Positions 53,683 through 62,055 of a DNA stretch of 64,000 nucleotides are shown in pieces. Below the pieces are notes generated by a model that was given only the letters and a program-made list of their open reading frames with translations, did not search any database and was not told where the DNA came from. The stretch is taken from positions 682,001 through 746,000 of the forward strand of contig NZ_RHPJ01000002.1 in the NCBI RefSeq assembly GCF_004786095.1, in the 5' to 3' direction. The translations under genes were made by a program, and so were the position numbers. This stretch comes from Serinibacter arcticus. Lineage in GTDB: Bacteria > Actinomycetota > Actinomycetes > Actinomycetales > Beutenbergiaceae. The first letter of the stretch is position 1. The number at the start of each line of letters is the position of its first letter.

Positions 53683-53738
53683 CGAGAACGTCACAGCTCG
53701 CGGTATCGGCGTCGATACCGCGAGCTGTGACGTTCTCG
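53683..53738. terminator. Perfect 26-bp hairpin after purL (CGAGAACG...CGTTCTCG family)
   Basis: The arm 53683-53708 is exactly complementary to 53713-53738 around the loop GCGT. It begins CGAGAACGTCACAGC and ends with its complement. It lies 20 nt after purL and 15 nt before the convergent stop of the next gene, so it can terminate both. It belongs to the dispersed palindrome family. Confidence 0.85.
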
Positions 53739-53752
53739 GCGGGTGCTGGGGG

Positions 53753-55036
53753 CTAGAGGTCCGGCTCGTAGGAGCGGATCTGGGCGCGCGGTTCGACGTC
53801 GTCGATCGCGAAGTCGTACATGAGGGAGAACGGTTCCGTGACCGGGCCGTCCTCACCCGGGAAGGTCACGGACCCCTCCATCGACCCGGAGATCATCTGC
53901 ACCGTCTCGTCCCCCGTCCAGTAACTGTAGACGCCGAAGGTGGACGGCCCCTCGGAGAGGGAGACAGTCGCGACGTCGCCCGTGGCACGTCCCGAGCGGT
54001 AGGGCTCGGGGCACAGGTCGAGGCCCTGGGCGGTCGTCCCGCACCGGCCCAGGAAGCTCATGACCTCCTGGAGGATCGCGTCGTTCGCCGCCGACGTCGG
54101 GACGACGCTCAACGACGCGGCGATGTAGGCGGTCGCGGGGTCGACGCCCGGGGGCGGGCTGGCGATCCGCCGCTCGACGTCGCCGGCCGCGAGGTAGCTG
54201 CCGCCGTCGAAGGAGACCGTGTAGACGCCGGGGTAGACCATCGAGCTGTACAGCGGGACGCCGCGCTCGCCGCTCACGGCCACCCGGGTGCCGCCGACGT
54301 AGGCGCTGCCGAGGCCGCCGTCGGGCAGGGTGACGACCAGGGGGACGGTGAGGGCGTCCTCGACGCGCCAGACGGGGAGACCGAGGATCGAGTCGGGCTC
54401 GCGCTCGACGCGGAGCACGGCGTTCGCCGCGCCGTCGTCGACCGAGTAGGAGACGGCGACCTCGACGCTCTCGCCGACGCCCGGGTCGTCGGTCTGGTCC
54501 TCGGCGCGCTCGACCGTGACGTCGGTGATGCCGGGGTTGTCGGCGTAGAACGCGTTCGTCAGCAGCGCGGGATTCTCGAGACGTTCGAGGGGGACGACCG
54601 GGGGACGCCGATCGGTGTCGTCGATGGTCGGAGCGGCGGACTCCTCCAGTTCCGGGTCCGCCGGGTACCCGAGGACGGGGACCAGGTCCGTGGCGGCCTC
54701 GACGTCGCCGGACTCGATCAGCTGGACGTAATCGAGCACGGCGGCCTCGGGCGTGCGCCGCTCGCGCTCCTGCGCGTGCAGCAGGATGCCCGTGGCGGCG
54801 ATCAGAACGGCGAGTCCGCCGGTCGCCAGGAGGAGGCGACGACGGCGGCGGCGCGGTGAGGGTGTCGACGCCGGGTCAGGGTCGGTGTCGTCGGGATCGG
54901 CGCCGTCGAGCTCCTCGGTCCAGGCGTCCGGCTCGTTCCGCCGATCGCTGCGCCCGAACGCGGCGGACGCTGAGCCGGGCGCGCCGTCATCGTCCGCGCT
55001 CGGATCGCTGAACTCGTCCGCCGGTCGTTGCCTCAT
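53753..55036 (-). CDS. Membrane-anchored protein, tandem paralogue 1
   Basis: 427 residues, function not recognised. An acidic head (about 1-60) and an Arg cluster (RRRRRR) precede one membrane helix (LLLATGGLAVLIAATGILL, about 68-87). Just outside is the block HAQERERRTPEAAVLDYVQL then ESGDVEAATDLVP, resembling the start of NTF2/MecA_N-like stalk domains. Two Cys (FLGRCGTTAQGLDLCPEPYR) near 325 are conserved in all three copies and may form a disulfide outside the cell. The topology implies an extracytoplasmic C-terminal domain. Last of three tandem paralogues; convergent with purL. Confidence 0.75.
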   Translation of the reverse strand: MRQRPADEFSDPSADDDGAPGSASAAFGRSDRRNEPDAWTEELDGADPDDTDPDPASTPSPRRRRRRLLLATGGLAVLIAATGILLHAQERERRTPEAAVLDYVQLIESGDVEAATDLVPVLGYPADPELEESAAPTIDDTDRRPPVVPLERLENPALLTNAFYADNPGITDVTVERAEDQTDDPGVGESVEVAVSYSVDDGAANAVLRVEREPDSILGLPVWRVEDALTVPLVVTLPDGGLGSAYVGGTRVAVSGERGVPLYSSMVYPGVYTVSFDGGSYLAAGDVERRIASPPPGVDPATAYIAASLSVVPTSAANDAILQEVMSFLGRCGTTAQGLDLCPEPYRSGRATGDVATVSLSEGPSTFGVYSYWTGDETVQMISGSMEGSVTFPGEDGPVTEPFSLMYDFAIDDVEPRAQIRSYEPDL

Positions 55037-55059
55037 CGTGCCCCCTCCGCCGCTCGTGG

Positions 55060-55074
55060 CCCGAGCATCCCACC
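55060..55074 (-). promoter_or_regulatory. Conserved upstream segment of paralogue 1
   Basis: On the minus strand GGTGGGATGCTCGGG lies 24 nt before the start. It corresponds to the GATGGCATGCTCGAA blocks before paralogues 2 and 3, so the upstream region was duplicated with the gene. GATGCT/CATGCT could be a -10 box. Confidence 0.4.
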
Positions 55075-55099
55075 ACCGCGGGCACGGCCGCGGCACGGC

Positions 55100-56389
55100 T
55101 CAGCCCAGAACGATCCCCGCGTAGACGTCCGCCGGGGCCTCGCCGTCGTCCGGCTGCAGGTTCACGACGAGGCGGACCGGCTCCTCCCTCGTCCCGTCCG
55201 GGTCCGTGACGACGACCGTCTTCTCCAGCGACGCCTGGACGAGCGGCGCCCGGCCGGCAGCGCTCTGCGTCGCGTAGATGGACAGGTCCACCGCGGTGAA
55301 GGCGTCCGTGAACGACGGCGGCTCACCGCCGTCGGTGACGACGAGGAACGACTCGGGGCACTCTGCGATCCGAGGCGCGGACCCGTCGGCGCACGCGGTC
55401 AGGAACGCGTTGGCCTCCTGCTGGGCCCTCTCGAGGGCGGCGAAGCTGGGCTGCACCTGGAGGAACGCGCGGGAGACGGGACGCGCATCGGCCCCCCGCG
55501 CCCCCGTCGGCCCCGCGACGCGCATCGTGACCTCGTCGGACTCCAGGTGGGCGCCGCCGTCGAAGGCCACGGGGTACTCGCCCGGGTAGAGCATCGTCGC
55601 CACCTGGGTCTCGCCCGAGCCCACGCTGCTGCTGGCCGCCACGGGCACGTCGGCGATGCGCGCCTGACCGAGCCGGAAGTCCAGGACGTCGACGACGGCG
55701 GGCAGCGCGAGGGAGTCGACCACCCGGTAGGAGGGGAGGGCGGGGAAGGTGTCCGCGAGGCGTTCCACCCGGAGAGCCGTGGTGGCAGGGCGCTCCTGGA
55801 CCTCGTAGGACACACGCACCTCGACGACGTCGCCCACCGCGGGGTCCGCGTCCGGGTCGACGAGCTCGACCGACGCGTCTGTGAGACCGGGGTGGGTGGC
55901 GTAGAAGGCGTCGGTGAGGAGCTCGGGCGTCACGAGGAGCTCAGGCGGGGAGGGGACCTCGACGGTCACCGGTCGGTCCCCGCCGGGGCTCGCCGCGTCC
56001 GACGTCGGACCGGTGGCGTCCGCGGGCGTGCTGGTGCCGGGCACGGGCACGAGGTCGGTGGCCGCCTCGACGTCACCCGCCTCGACGAGCTGCACGTACT
56101 CGAGCACAGCGGCCTCGGGCGTCCGGCGCTCGCGCTCCTGCGCGTGCAGCAGCGCACCGGTGCCGAGCGTGAGGACGACGAGCCCGGCCGCGCCGGCGAG
56201 GAACGTGCGACGGCGACGACGTCCGGGTGGCGGCGGGGGCGTGGGGTCGTCGTCGCTCTCGACGTCCGCCGGTTCGCCGTCCCACGCGGGAGGTCCCGCG
56301 GCGCTTGGGTCGGTCCCGCGCCGGGGTCGGACGTCGCCGTCGTCCTCCGCGCTCGGATCGCTGAACTCGTCCGTCGGTCGCTGTGTCAC
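55100..56389 (-). CDS. Membrane-anchored protein, tandem paralogue 2
   Basis: 429 residues, same layout as its neighbours: acidic head, Arg cluster, one helix (FLAGAAGLVVLTLGTGALL), then HAQERERRTPEAAVLEYVQL and EAGDVEAATDLVPVPG. The Cys pair is in FLTACADGSAPRIAECPESF. The MLYPGEYPVAFDGG block is shared by all three (MVYPGVYTVSFDGG, MLYPGVYPVTYDGH). GTG 56389 is chosen because VTQRPTDEF aligns with the starts of the other copies and GAGGGGG precedes it. No known family is recognised. Confidence 0.75.
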   Translation of the reverse strand: MTQRPTDEFSDPSAEDDGDVRPRRGTDPSAAGPPAWDGEPADVESDDDPTPPPPPGRRRRRTFLAGAAGLVVLTLGTGALLHAQERERRTPEAAVLEYVQLVEAGDVEAATDLVPVPGTSTPADATGPTSDAASPGGDRPVTVEVPSPPELLVTPELLTDAFYATHPGLTDASVELVDPDADPAVGDVVEVRVSYEVQERPATTALRVERLADTFPALPSYRVVDSLALPAVVDVLDFRLGQARIADVPVAASSSVGSGETQVATMLYPGEYPVAFDGGAHLESDEVTMRVAGPTGARGADARPVSRAFLQVQPSFAALERAQQEANAFLTACADGSAPRIAECPESFLVVTDGGEPPSFTDAFTAVDLSIYATQSAAGRAPLVQASLEKTVVVTDPDGTREEPVRLVVNLQPDDGEAPADVYAGIVLG

Positions 56390-56410
56390 GGGTCCCCCTC
56401 GTCGTCCCGG

Positions 56411-56427
56411 TTCGAGCATGCCATCCG
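56411..56427 (-). promoter_or_regulatory. Conserved upstream segment of paralogue 2
   Basis: On the minus strand CGGATGGCATGCTCGAA lies 21 nt before the start. It is almost identical to the segment before paralogue 3 (57734-57750). It is a candidate promoter copied with the gene. Confidence 0.45.
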
Positions 56428-56432
56428 AGGCG

Positions 56433-57710
56433 TCAGCCGTTCGAGCCGGCCGTCACCTCGGCCTCGACACCGTCGTCGTCGAGCGTCAGCACCACCACGA
56501 GATTGAACGCCAGGTTTCGGCCGCCGTCCGGGGTCGAGATCACCACGGTGCCCTCCACGAAGCCGTTCAGCACCGGCTGCAGCGACCCGTCCTCGCGGGG
56601 AAGTCCGGCGACGTGCATCGAGGACCGGGTGAAGCCGGCGACGTAGATCGCCTCCTCGCCGGAGGCGTAGGAGTCGCGGTAGGCCTGCGGGCACGTGGCG
56701 ATGTCGACCGCCGGGGGGCGCGCCTCGCACGCGTCCAGGAACTCCCGCGCACGCTCCAGCGTGAGGTCGTAGGCGGCGCCCGTCGGCGCCACGTTGAGGA
56801 AGGCCGTGGTCGGGGTGACACCGGCGGCCGGCACGGGTTCGCGCGTCGCGGCGACCCGCAGCTCGAGCTCGCTCGCGGACAGGTACTCGTGCCCGTCGTA
56901 CGTCACGGGGTACACGCCCGGGTAGAGCATCGTGGCGTACTCCTGGTAGCCGATGGCGGGCTCCCCGCTCGTGACGGCCGGCACGCCGGCGATCTCCACG
57001 GTGCCGACGCCCGGATCGTCCTGCCGCACGATGGTCGGCACCGTGAGGGAGTCCAGCACGCGCCACGCGGGCAGCGCCGGGAACGCGTCGGGCAGGCGCT
57101 CGACCCGCAGCACCGTGCTCGCGGGGAAGTCCCGGACCGTGTAGGTGACGGACACCTCCACGGTCTCGCCGACCGCGGGGGCGGCCCCGGGAGCGAGCGG
57201 TTCGACGACGACGTCCTCGATCCCCGTGATGCCGGCGTAGGAGTCGTTGGTGAGCAGGTCCGCGTTGCGCAGGCGCTGCCCGAGGTCGACCGTGACGCTC
57301 CGGTCCGTGGTGGCGCCCGGCGGCGGCAGCGGGGCGATCACCGCCTCGTCGTCGCCAGGAACCGGCACGAGCGCGGAGGCGGCCTCGACGTCACCCGACT
57401 CGATCAGCTCGACGTAGTCCAGGACGGCGGCCTCGGGCGTGCGGCGCTCGCGCTCCTGGCCGTGGACCAGGACGCCGGAGACGACGCCGAGCGCGAGGAG
57501 CGCCGCGACGGCCCCGAGGACGGTGCGGCGGGTGCGGTGCGGCCGAGGACCGCCGGCGGGTGACAGGTCGTCGTCGTCGGGATCGTCGAGGTCATCGCCG
57601 TCGACACGCGCGACCGGAGGCGATGCGGCACGCCAGGCGTCGTCGTCCGCACCCTCGAGCTCGAACTCGCTCGCGGGCTCGCCGGGCTCGCCGGTCGGCC
57701 GCTCTGCCAT
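56433..57710 (-). CDS. Membrane-anchored protein, tandem paralogue 3
   Basis: 425 residues. The head is acidic (DDLDDPDDDD), followed by HRTRR and one helix (TVLGAVAALLALGVVSGVLV). Outside come HGQERERRTPEAAVLDYVEL and ESGDVEAASALVPVPG. The Cys pair is in FLDACEARPPAVDIATCPQAY. It is first in the set and ends 43 nt before paralogue 2. The positions of greatest identity, the juxtamembrane block and the YPG block, point to a shared structural role. Function unknown. Confidence 0.75.
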   Translation of the reverse strand: MAERPTGEPGEPASEFELEGADDDAWRAASPPVARVDGDDLDDPDDDDLSPAGGPRPHRTRRTVLGAVAALLALGVVSGVLVHGQERERRTPEAAVLDYVELIESGDVEAASALVPVPGDDEAVIAPLPPPGATTDRSVTVDLGQRLRNADLLTNDSYAGITGIEDVVVEPLAPGAAPAVGETVEVSVTYTVRDFPASTVLRVERLPDAFPALPAWRVLDSLTVPTIVRQDDPGVGTVEIAGVPAVTSGEPAIGYQEYATMLYPGVYPVTYDGHEYLSASELELRVAATREPVPAAGVTPTTAFLNVAPTGAAYDLTLERAREFLDACEARPPAVDIATCPQAYRDSYASGEEAIYVAGFTRSSMHVAGLPREDGSLQPVLNGFVEGTVVISTPDGGRNLAFNLVVVLTLDDDGVEAEVTAGSNG

Positions 57711-57733
57711 CGTCTCGCTCCCTCGTCGCGTCG

Positions 57734-57750
57734 TTCGAGCATGCCATCGG
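57734..57750 (-). promoter_or_regulatory. Conserved upstream segment of paralogue 3
   Basis: On the minus strand CCGATGGCATGCTCGAA, matching 56411-56427. It lies 23 nt before the paralogue start. It also adjoins GGAAGGAGG, the ribosome-binding site of the divergent TauE/SafE gene. Confidence 0.45.
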
Positions 57751-57760
57751 AAGGAGGATC

Positions 57761-58558
57761 ATGGGCGCCGTGACGCGCTCCCGCCTCCTGACCCTCGCCC
57801 TCATCGGCCTCGGCGCCGGCTTCCTCTCCGGACTCTTCGGGGTCGGCGGTGGCACGGTGATCGTGCCCGCCCTCGTGGCGTTCCTGGCGTTCGACCGCCG
57901 CCTCGCGGCCGGCACGTCCCTGCTGGCGATCGTGCCGACGTCGATCGTCGGCGTCATCTCCTACGGGATCAACGGGAACGTCCACTGGCCGACGGCGGGG
58001 ATCCTCGCCATCGGCACCGTCGTCGGGGCCCAGATCGGCACGTGGCTCCTGGCACGACTCTCGCAGCAGGTGCTCCGCTGGGCCTTCGTGGTGTTCCTCG
58101 TGGTGGTGGCGGTCCAGCTCGTGCTCACCGTGCCCGTCCGCGGTGACGCCGTCGAGCTGACCTGGCCGCTGGCCCTCGGCCTCGTCGCGGTCGGCCTGGT
58201 GACGGGCGTGCTGAGCGGACTGCTCGGCGTCGGCGGCGGCGTGATCGTGGTGCCGGCGATGATCCTGCTGTTCGGCTACAGCGACCTCATCGCCAAGGGC
58301 ACGTCGCTCCTGATGATGATCCCGACGGCGCTGTCCGGGACCATCGGCAACGTGCGTCGCAGCAACGTCGACGTGAAGTCCGGGCTCATGACCGGGGTGG
58401 CGGCCTGCGTCACCGTGACGCTGGGGTCCCTGACCGCCGGGGCGATCTCGCCGCAGCTCGCGAACATCCTGTTCGTGGCCTTCCTGGCGTTCCTCATCGT
58501 CAAGACGGTGCTGGAGGCGCTCAAGGCGCGTCGCAGGTCCAGGCCCGACGCGGCCTGA
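57761..58558 (+). CDS. TauE/SafE-family membrane transporter
   Basis: 265 residues with about eight membrane helices in two similar halves. Each half begins with the family repeat: GAGFLSGLFGVGGGTVIVPAL and VTGVLSGLLGVGGGVIVVPAM. Members export sulfite, sulfoacetate or related anions, or are uncharacterised. GGAAGGAGG lies 4 nt before ATG 57761, the strongest ribosome-binding site in this part. No sulfur metabolism genes are adjacent. Confidence 0.88.
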   Translation: MGAVTRSRLLTLALIGLGAGFLSGLFGVGGGTVIVPALVAFLAFDRRLAAGTSLLAIVPTSIVGVISYGINGNVHWPTAGILAIGTVVGAQIGTWLLARLSQQVLRWAFVVFLVVVAVQLVLTVPVRGDAVELTWPLALGLVAVGLVTGVLSGLLGVGGGVIVVPAMILLFGYSDLIAKGTSLLMMIPTALSGTIGNVRRSNVDVKSGLMTGVAACVTVTLGSLTAGAISPQLANILFVAFLAFLIVKTVLEALKARRRSRPDAA

Positions 58559-58591
58559 TCGGCGGCGCGCGACGCCCGGCCGAGGCGCGCG

Positions 58592-60085
58592 TCAGGTCGT
58601 CGCGGACTCGTGCTGCGCCGACCGGCGGCGCGTGTCGATGATCGCCACCACCAGCCCGAGCAGCATGATCGCGACGACGACGCGCAGCGACATCGCGAAC
58701 GCGTCCGTGTAGCTCCCGGTCGAGGAGAGCACGGCGAAGAACGCCGCGGAGTTCGCGCTGACACCGACGGCGGCGCCGATGCGCTGCATGGTCTGCAGCG
58801 ATCCGGCAGCGGCCCCGGCGTCGCCGGGCGGGACCTTCGCCAGCGTGAGGGTCTGGTTGGGCGAGATGACGAATCCGTTGCCGAAACCGGCGACCATCAG
58901 CAGGCCGGCCGCGACCCACGCGACACCGGGTTCGGGCACCACCCCGATGAGCAGGTCGAGCGCGGCGAGCGCGACCACCGTGATCACGATGCCGATCACC
59001 ACGAGCGGTCGTCCGAAGCGCGTGATCCATCGCCCGCCGAGCGTGGCGGCGATCGCGCCGGTGATGGAGAACGGGGTCAGGACCAGGCCGGCCTGCAGCG
59101 GCGAGAGCCCGAGCCCCGACTGCAACCAGAGCGTCGAGGCCAGCCAGATGCCCGTGAAGCCGAGGAAGTAGAGCGTGGAGACCCCCACGCCGAACGTGAA
59201 GGACGGCACGCGCAGCAGGTTCCCCGGGATCAGCGGCAGCCCGCCGCGGGCCTTCACGCGCCGCTCCCACCACACGAGCACCGCGACGAGGGCGGCGCCG
59301 ACGGCGATCACCCACCACGCGCGATCGGCGCCCGCCGAGCCCTCGGCGCCCTCCGACGTCGAGGACACGAAGGGCCACATGAACGCGACCACCGCCGCGG
59401 CGAGCAGGAGCGAGCCGACGACGTCGAGCCGCGCCCCCCGCGCCGGGGCGTCTGCGCGCTTCTCCGGCCGCGGCAGGAGCTTCCACGCCAGCGGCAGCAG
59501 GATGAGGCCGATCGGCACGTTGACGAGGAACACCGCCCGCCAGCCCTCGCCCTCGCCGAAGAGCGCGAGGAGGCCGCCGCCCGCGAGCGGGCCGATCGCC
59601 GTCGAGACGCCGATGGTGGCGCCGAAGTAGCCGAACGCCTTGCCGCGCTCCGGGCCCTTGAACAGGTCCTGGATGAACCCGATGACCTGGGGGTTCAGGA
59701 CGCCGGCCGCGATGCCCTGGGCGAAGCGGACCCCGGCCAGCGCCGGGCCGGAGCTCACGAGCCCGCACGCCGCCGACGTGACGACGAACGCCGCGAGGCC
59801 GATGAGGAAGAGGTTGCGCCGCCCGTAGACGTCACCGAGCCGACCGGCGGGCACGAGCGCGAGGCCGAACGCGAGGGTGTACCCGGCCAGGATCCACTGC
59901 AGCTCGCTCGGTCCGGCGCCGAGCGACGACTCGATCGACGGCAGCGCGACGTTGACGATCGTGACGTCGAGCAGGGTCATGAACCCGGCGCCGAGGCAGA
60001 CGGCGAAGGCGGGCCAGCGAGCGTCGCGCGGGGCGCGGGAGGCGGGGGTGGAGGCGGGATCCGGCGAGCGGCGGGCGGTGGGCAC
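58592..60085 (-). CDS. MFS transporter, DHA2 (14-helix, EmrB/QacA-like)
   Basis: 497 residues. Helix 1 carries the DHA2 motif LLDVTIVNVALPSIESSLG; motif A is PAGRLGDVYGRRNLFLIG; motif C-like is GPLAGGGLLALFG. About 14 helices are seen, with a loop rich in Gly/Ala/Ser near 240. It probably exports hydrophobic compounds by proton antiport. GTG 60085 gives a short Pro/Ala head. No neighbouring regulator is visible. Confidence 0.87.
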   Translation of the reverse strand: MPTARRSPDPASTPASRAPRDARWPAFAVCLGAGFMTLLDVTIVNVALPSIESSLGAGPSELQWILAGYTLAFGLALVPAGRLGDVYGRRNLFLIGLAAFVVTSAACGLVSSGPALAGVRFAQGIAAGVLNPQVIGFIQDLFKGPERGKAFGYFGATIGVSTAIGPLAGGGLLALFGEGEGWRAVFLVNVPIGLILLPLAWKLLPRPEKRADAPARGARLDVVGSLLLAAAVVAFMWPFVSSTSEGAEGSAGADRAWWVIAVGAALVAVLVWWERRVKARGGLPLIPGNLLRVPSFTFGVGVSTLYFLGFTGIWLASTLWLQSGLGLSPLQAGLVLTPFSITGAIAATLGGRWITRFGRPLVVIGIVITVVALAALDLLIGVVPEPGVAWVAAGLLMVAGFGNGFVISPNQTLTLAKVPPGDAGAAAGSLQTMQRIGAAVGVSANSAAFFAVLSSTGSYTDAFAMSLRVVVAIMLLGLVVAIIDTRRRSAQHESATT

Positions 60086-60204
60086 GGGTCATCTCTACCA
60101 CCGTCGGGGGGCGCGGGGTCCGACGGGCTCAGGGTTGACCCTGGTCTTTCCCGCGGGGGACCGCTCCCCGTCCCGGCGACCCCCGCCGGAAGCCTCTGCT
60201 GGCG

Positions 60205-60210
60205 TAGATT
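60205..60210 (+). promoter_or_regulatory. -10 element of the telA operon
   Basis: TAGATT lies 37 nt before the ATG, which has AAGGA close upstream. This gives a short normal leader, unlike the leaderless genes elsewhere in the window. Confidence 0.45.
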
Positions 60211-60247
60211 GGTCGCGTCGCCCGCCGCTACCCGACGAAGGATCGCG

Positions 60248-61477
60248 ATGACCTCCGAAGCAGCACCCCTCGAGCCGCCCGTCGCCGTCGAGTCCCTCAC
60301 GCTGACCGCCCCCGGGCCCGTCCAGACGGTGACCGCCACCCAGGCGCCCGCCATGGCTCCCCGGATCGATCCCGCGGTCGTCCCGTCGCTGGACGCCAAG
60401 GTCGGCTCCTACCTCGCCCAGCTCTCCAGCGCGACCACGCGCTCGCCGGAGTTCTCCGCCAAGGCCGACGACATCCGCACCATGGGCGACGCCGAGATCC
60501 GCAAGGCCGCCGAGGTCTCCAACCGGCTGCTCCAGGCCCCGGTCAAGGAGATCCGCGAGGGCGGCATCGCCGAGTCCTCCTCGGTCAGCAAGTCGCTGCT
60601 CGACCTGCGCCGGGTGGTCGACGAGCTCGACCCCAGCGAGAAGTCCTTCGGCCGCAAGCTCCTCGGGATCCTGCCGTTCGGCGACAAGATCGGCGACTAC
60701 TTCCGCCAGTACGAGAGCGCCCAGAAGCAGATCGACGCGATCATCCGCTCGCTGTACTCGGGCCAGGACGAGCTGCGGAAGGACAACGCCGCCCTCAACC
60801 TCGAGAAGCGGCAGCTCTGGGAGACCATGACGCGGCTCAACCAGTACATCTACGTCGCCGAGCAGCTCGACGTCGGCGTCGCCGCCGCCATCGCCGAGAT
60901 CGAGGCGACGGACCCCGACCGGGCCACGGCGCTGCGCGAGGACGTCCTGTTCTACGTGCGCCAGAAGCACCAGGACCTGCTGACGCAGCTCGCCGTCTCC
61001 ATCCAGGGCTACCTCGCGATGGACATCATCCTGAAGAACAACCAGGAGCTCATCAAGGGTGTCGACCGCGCCACGACGACGACGGTCTCCGCGCTGCGCA
61101 CGGCCGTGGTCGTCGCGCAGGCGCTCGCGAACCAGAAGCTCGTGCTCGACCAGATCACCGCGCTCAACAGCACGACCTCCGGCCTGATCGAGTCGACCTC
61201 GCGGATGCTCGCGAGCAACTCGGCCCAGATCCAGGAGCAGGCGGCCAGCGCGTCGGTCGGCATCGAGCAGCTGCAGTCCGCGTTCGAGAACATCTACGCC
61301 ACGCTCGACTCCATCTCCACGTTCAAGATCCAGGCGCTCGACTCGATGAGCAAGACCATCGGCGTGCTGCAGGTGGAGACCACCAAGGCCCAGTCCTACG
61401 TCGACCGCGCTCGTCGTGCCGAGAGCCCCGAGAACATCGGTGTGTCGAACGGTTCGCTCGACCTCGGGCGTCTGTAG
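60248..61477 (+). CDS. TelA-family toxic anion resistance protein
   Basis: 409 residues, mostly helical. Core TelA features are SFGRKLLGILPFGDKIGDYF near 140, the long helix pair around LEKRQLWETMTRLNQYIYVAEQLD, and NNQELIKGVDRATTTTVSALRTAV. The C-terminus is further helix with likely coiled coil. The family is linked to tellurite and cell-envelope stress resistance, but the molecular function is unknown. It heads a four-gene set joined by short gaps and overlaps. The tellurite role is family-based only. Confidence 0.88.
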   Translation: MTSEAAPLEPPVAVESLTLTAPGPVQTVTATQAPAMAPRIDPAVVPSLDAKVGSYLAQLSSATTRSPEFSAKADDIRTMGDAEIRKAAEVSNRLLQAPVKEIREGGIAESSSVSKSLLDLRRVVDELDPSEKSFGRKLLGILPFGDKIGDYFRQYESAQKQIDAIIRSLYSGQDELRKDNAALNLEKRQLWETMTRLNQYIYVAEQLDVGVAAAIAEIEATDPDRATALREDVLFYVRQKHQDLLTQLAVSIQGYLAMDIILKNNQELIKGVDRATTTTVSALRTAVVVAQALANQKLVLDQITALNSTTSGLIESTSRMLASNSAQIQEQAASASVGIEQLQSAFENIYATLDSISTFKIQALDSMSKTIGVLQVETTKAQSYVDRARRAESPENIGVSNGSLDLGRL

Positions 61478-61488
61478 GCGAGGTCCGC

Positions 61489-62055
61489 GTGGGGTGGTTC
61501 GACGGCGTCATCGGCCGGTTCGCCGGTCGGGCCAACGAGGCGACGGCGGAGCAGCGGCCCGACGTCCCGGCTCCGCCGACCTCGGCGGAGATCCTCGCGG
61601 CGGTGCAGTCCGTGGAGGACCGGGTGAGCGGGCGGGTCGGTCCGGCCGTCTCCTCGCGCGTGCACCGCATCACGGTCCGGATCGCGGAGATGGTGCCGCG
61701 CCTGGACCGGATGGGGGTCGCGAGCCTCGAGGCGCACACGGTGGTCCAGTCGGCCACCAGCTACCTGCCCGAGGCCGTCGACACCTACCTCCGGCTGCCG
61801 CGTGACTTCGCCGACCGACGGGTGGTCGCGAACGGCAAGACGTCGCTGATGCTGCTGTGCGACCAGCTCGACCTGCTCGCCGCCACCCTCGGCAAGATCT
61901 CCGACGCCGTCTCGCGCTCCGACGCGAACGCCCTCATCGCCCACGGCGAGTTCCTCGCCTCCAAGTTCCAGACGTCCTCGCTCGCCCTCGGCAGCGACAC
62001 CGCCGGCGTCCCACCCCAGCCGGGTCACGAACCCGGCCGACTGGAGGCTCCGTGA
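61489..62055 (+). CDS. Helical protein of unknown function in the telA operon
   Basis: 188 residues, not recognised. It is predicted all-helical: VHRITVRIAEMVPRLDRMG, then SYLPEAVDTYLRLP and LLCDQLDLLAATLGKISDAV. No signal peptide or membrane segment is seen. LRLPRDFADRRV and NGKTSLMLL look like the most conserved points. GTG 61489 lies 11 nt after the telA stop with GCGAGG near it, and its stop overlaps the AAA gene start as GTGA. The position between TelA and an ATPase suggests a complex member. Confidence 0.75.
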   Translation: MGWFDGVIGRFAGRANEATAEQRPDVPAPPTSAEILAAVQSVEDRVSGRVGPAVSSRVHRITVRIAEMVPRLDRMGVASLEAHTVVQSATSYLPEAVDTYLRLPRDFADRRVVANGKTSLMLLCDQLDLLAATLGKISDAVSRSDANALIAHGEFLASKFQTSSLALGSDTAGVPPQPGHEPGRLEAP

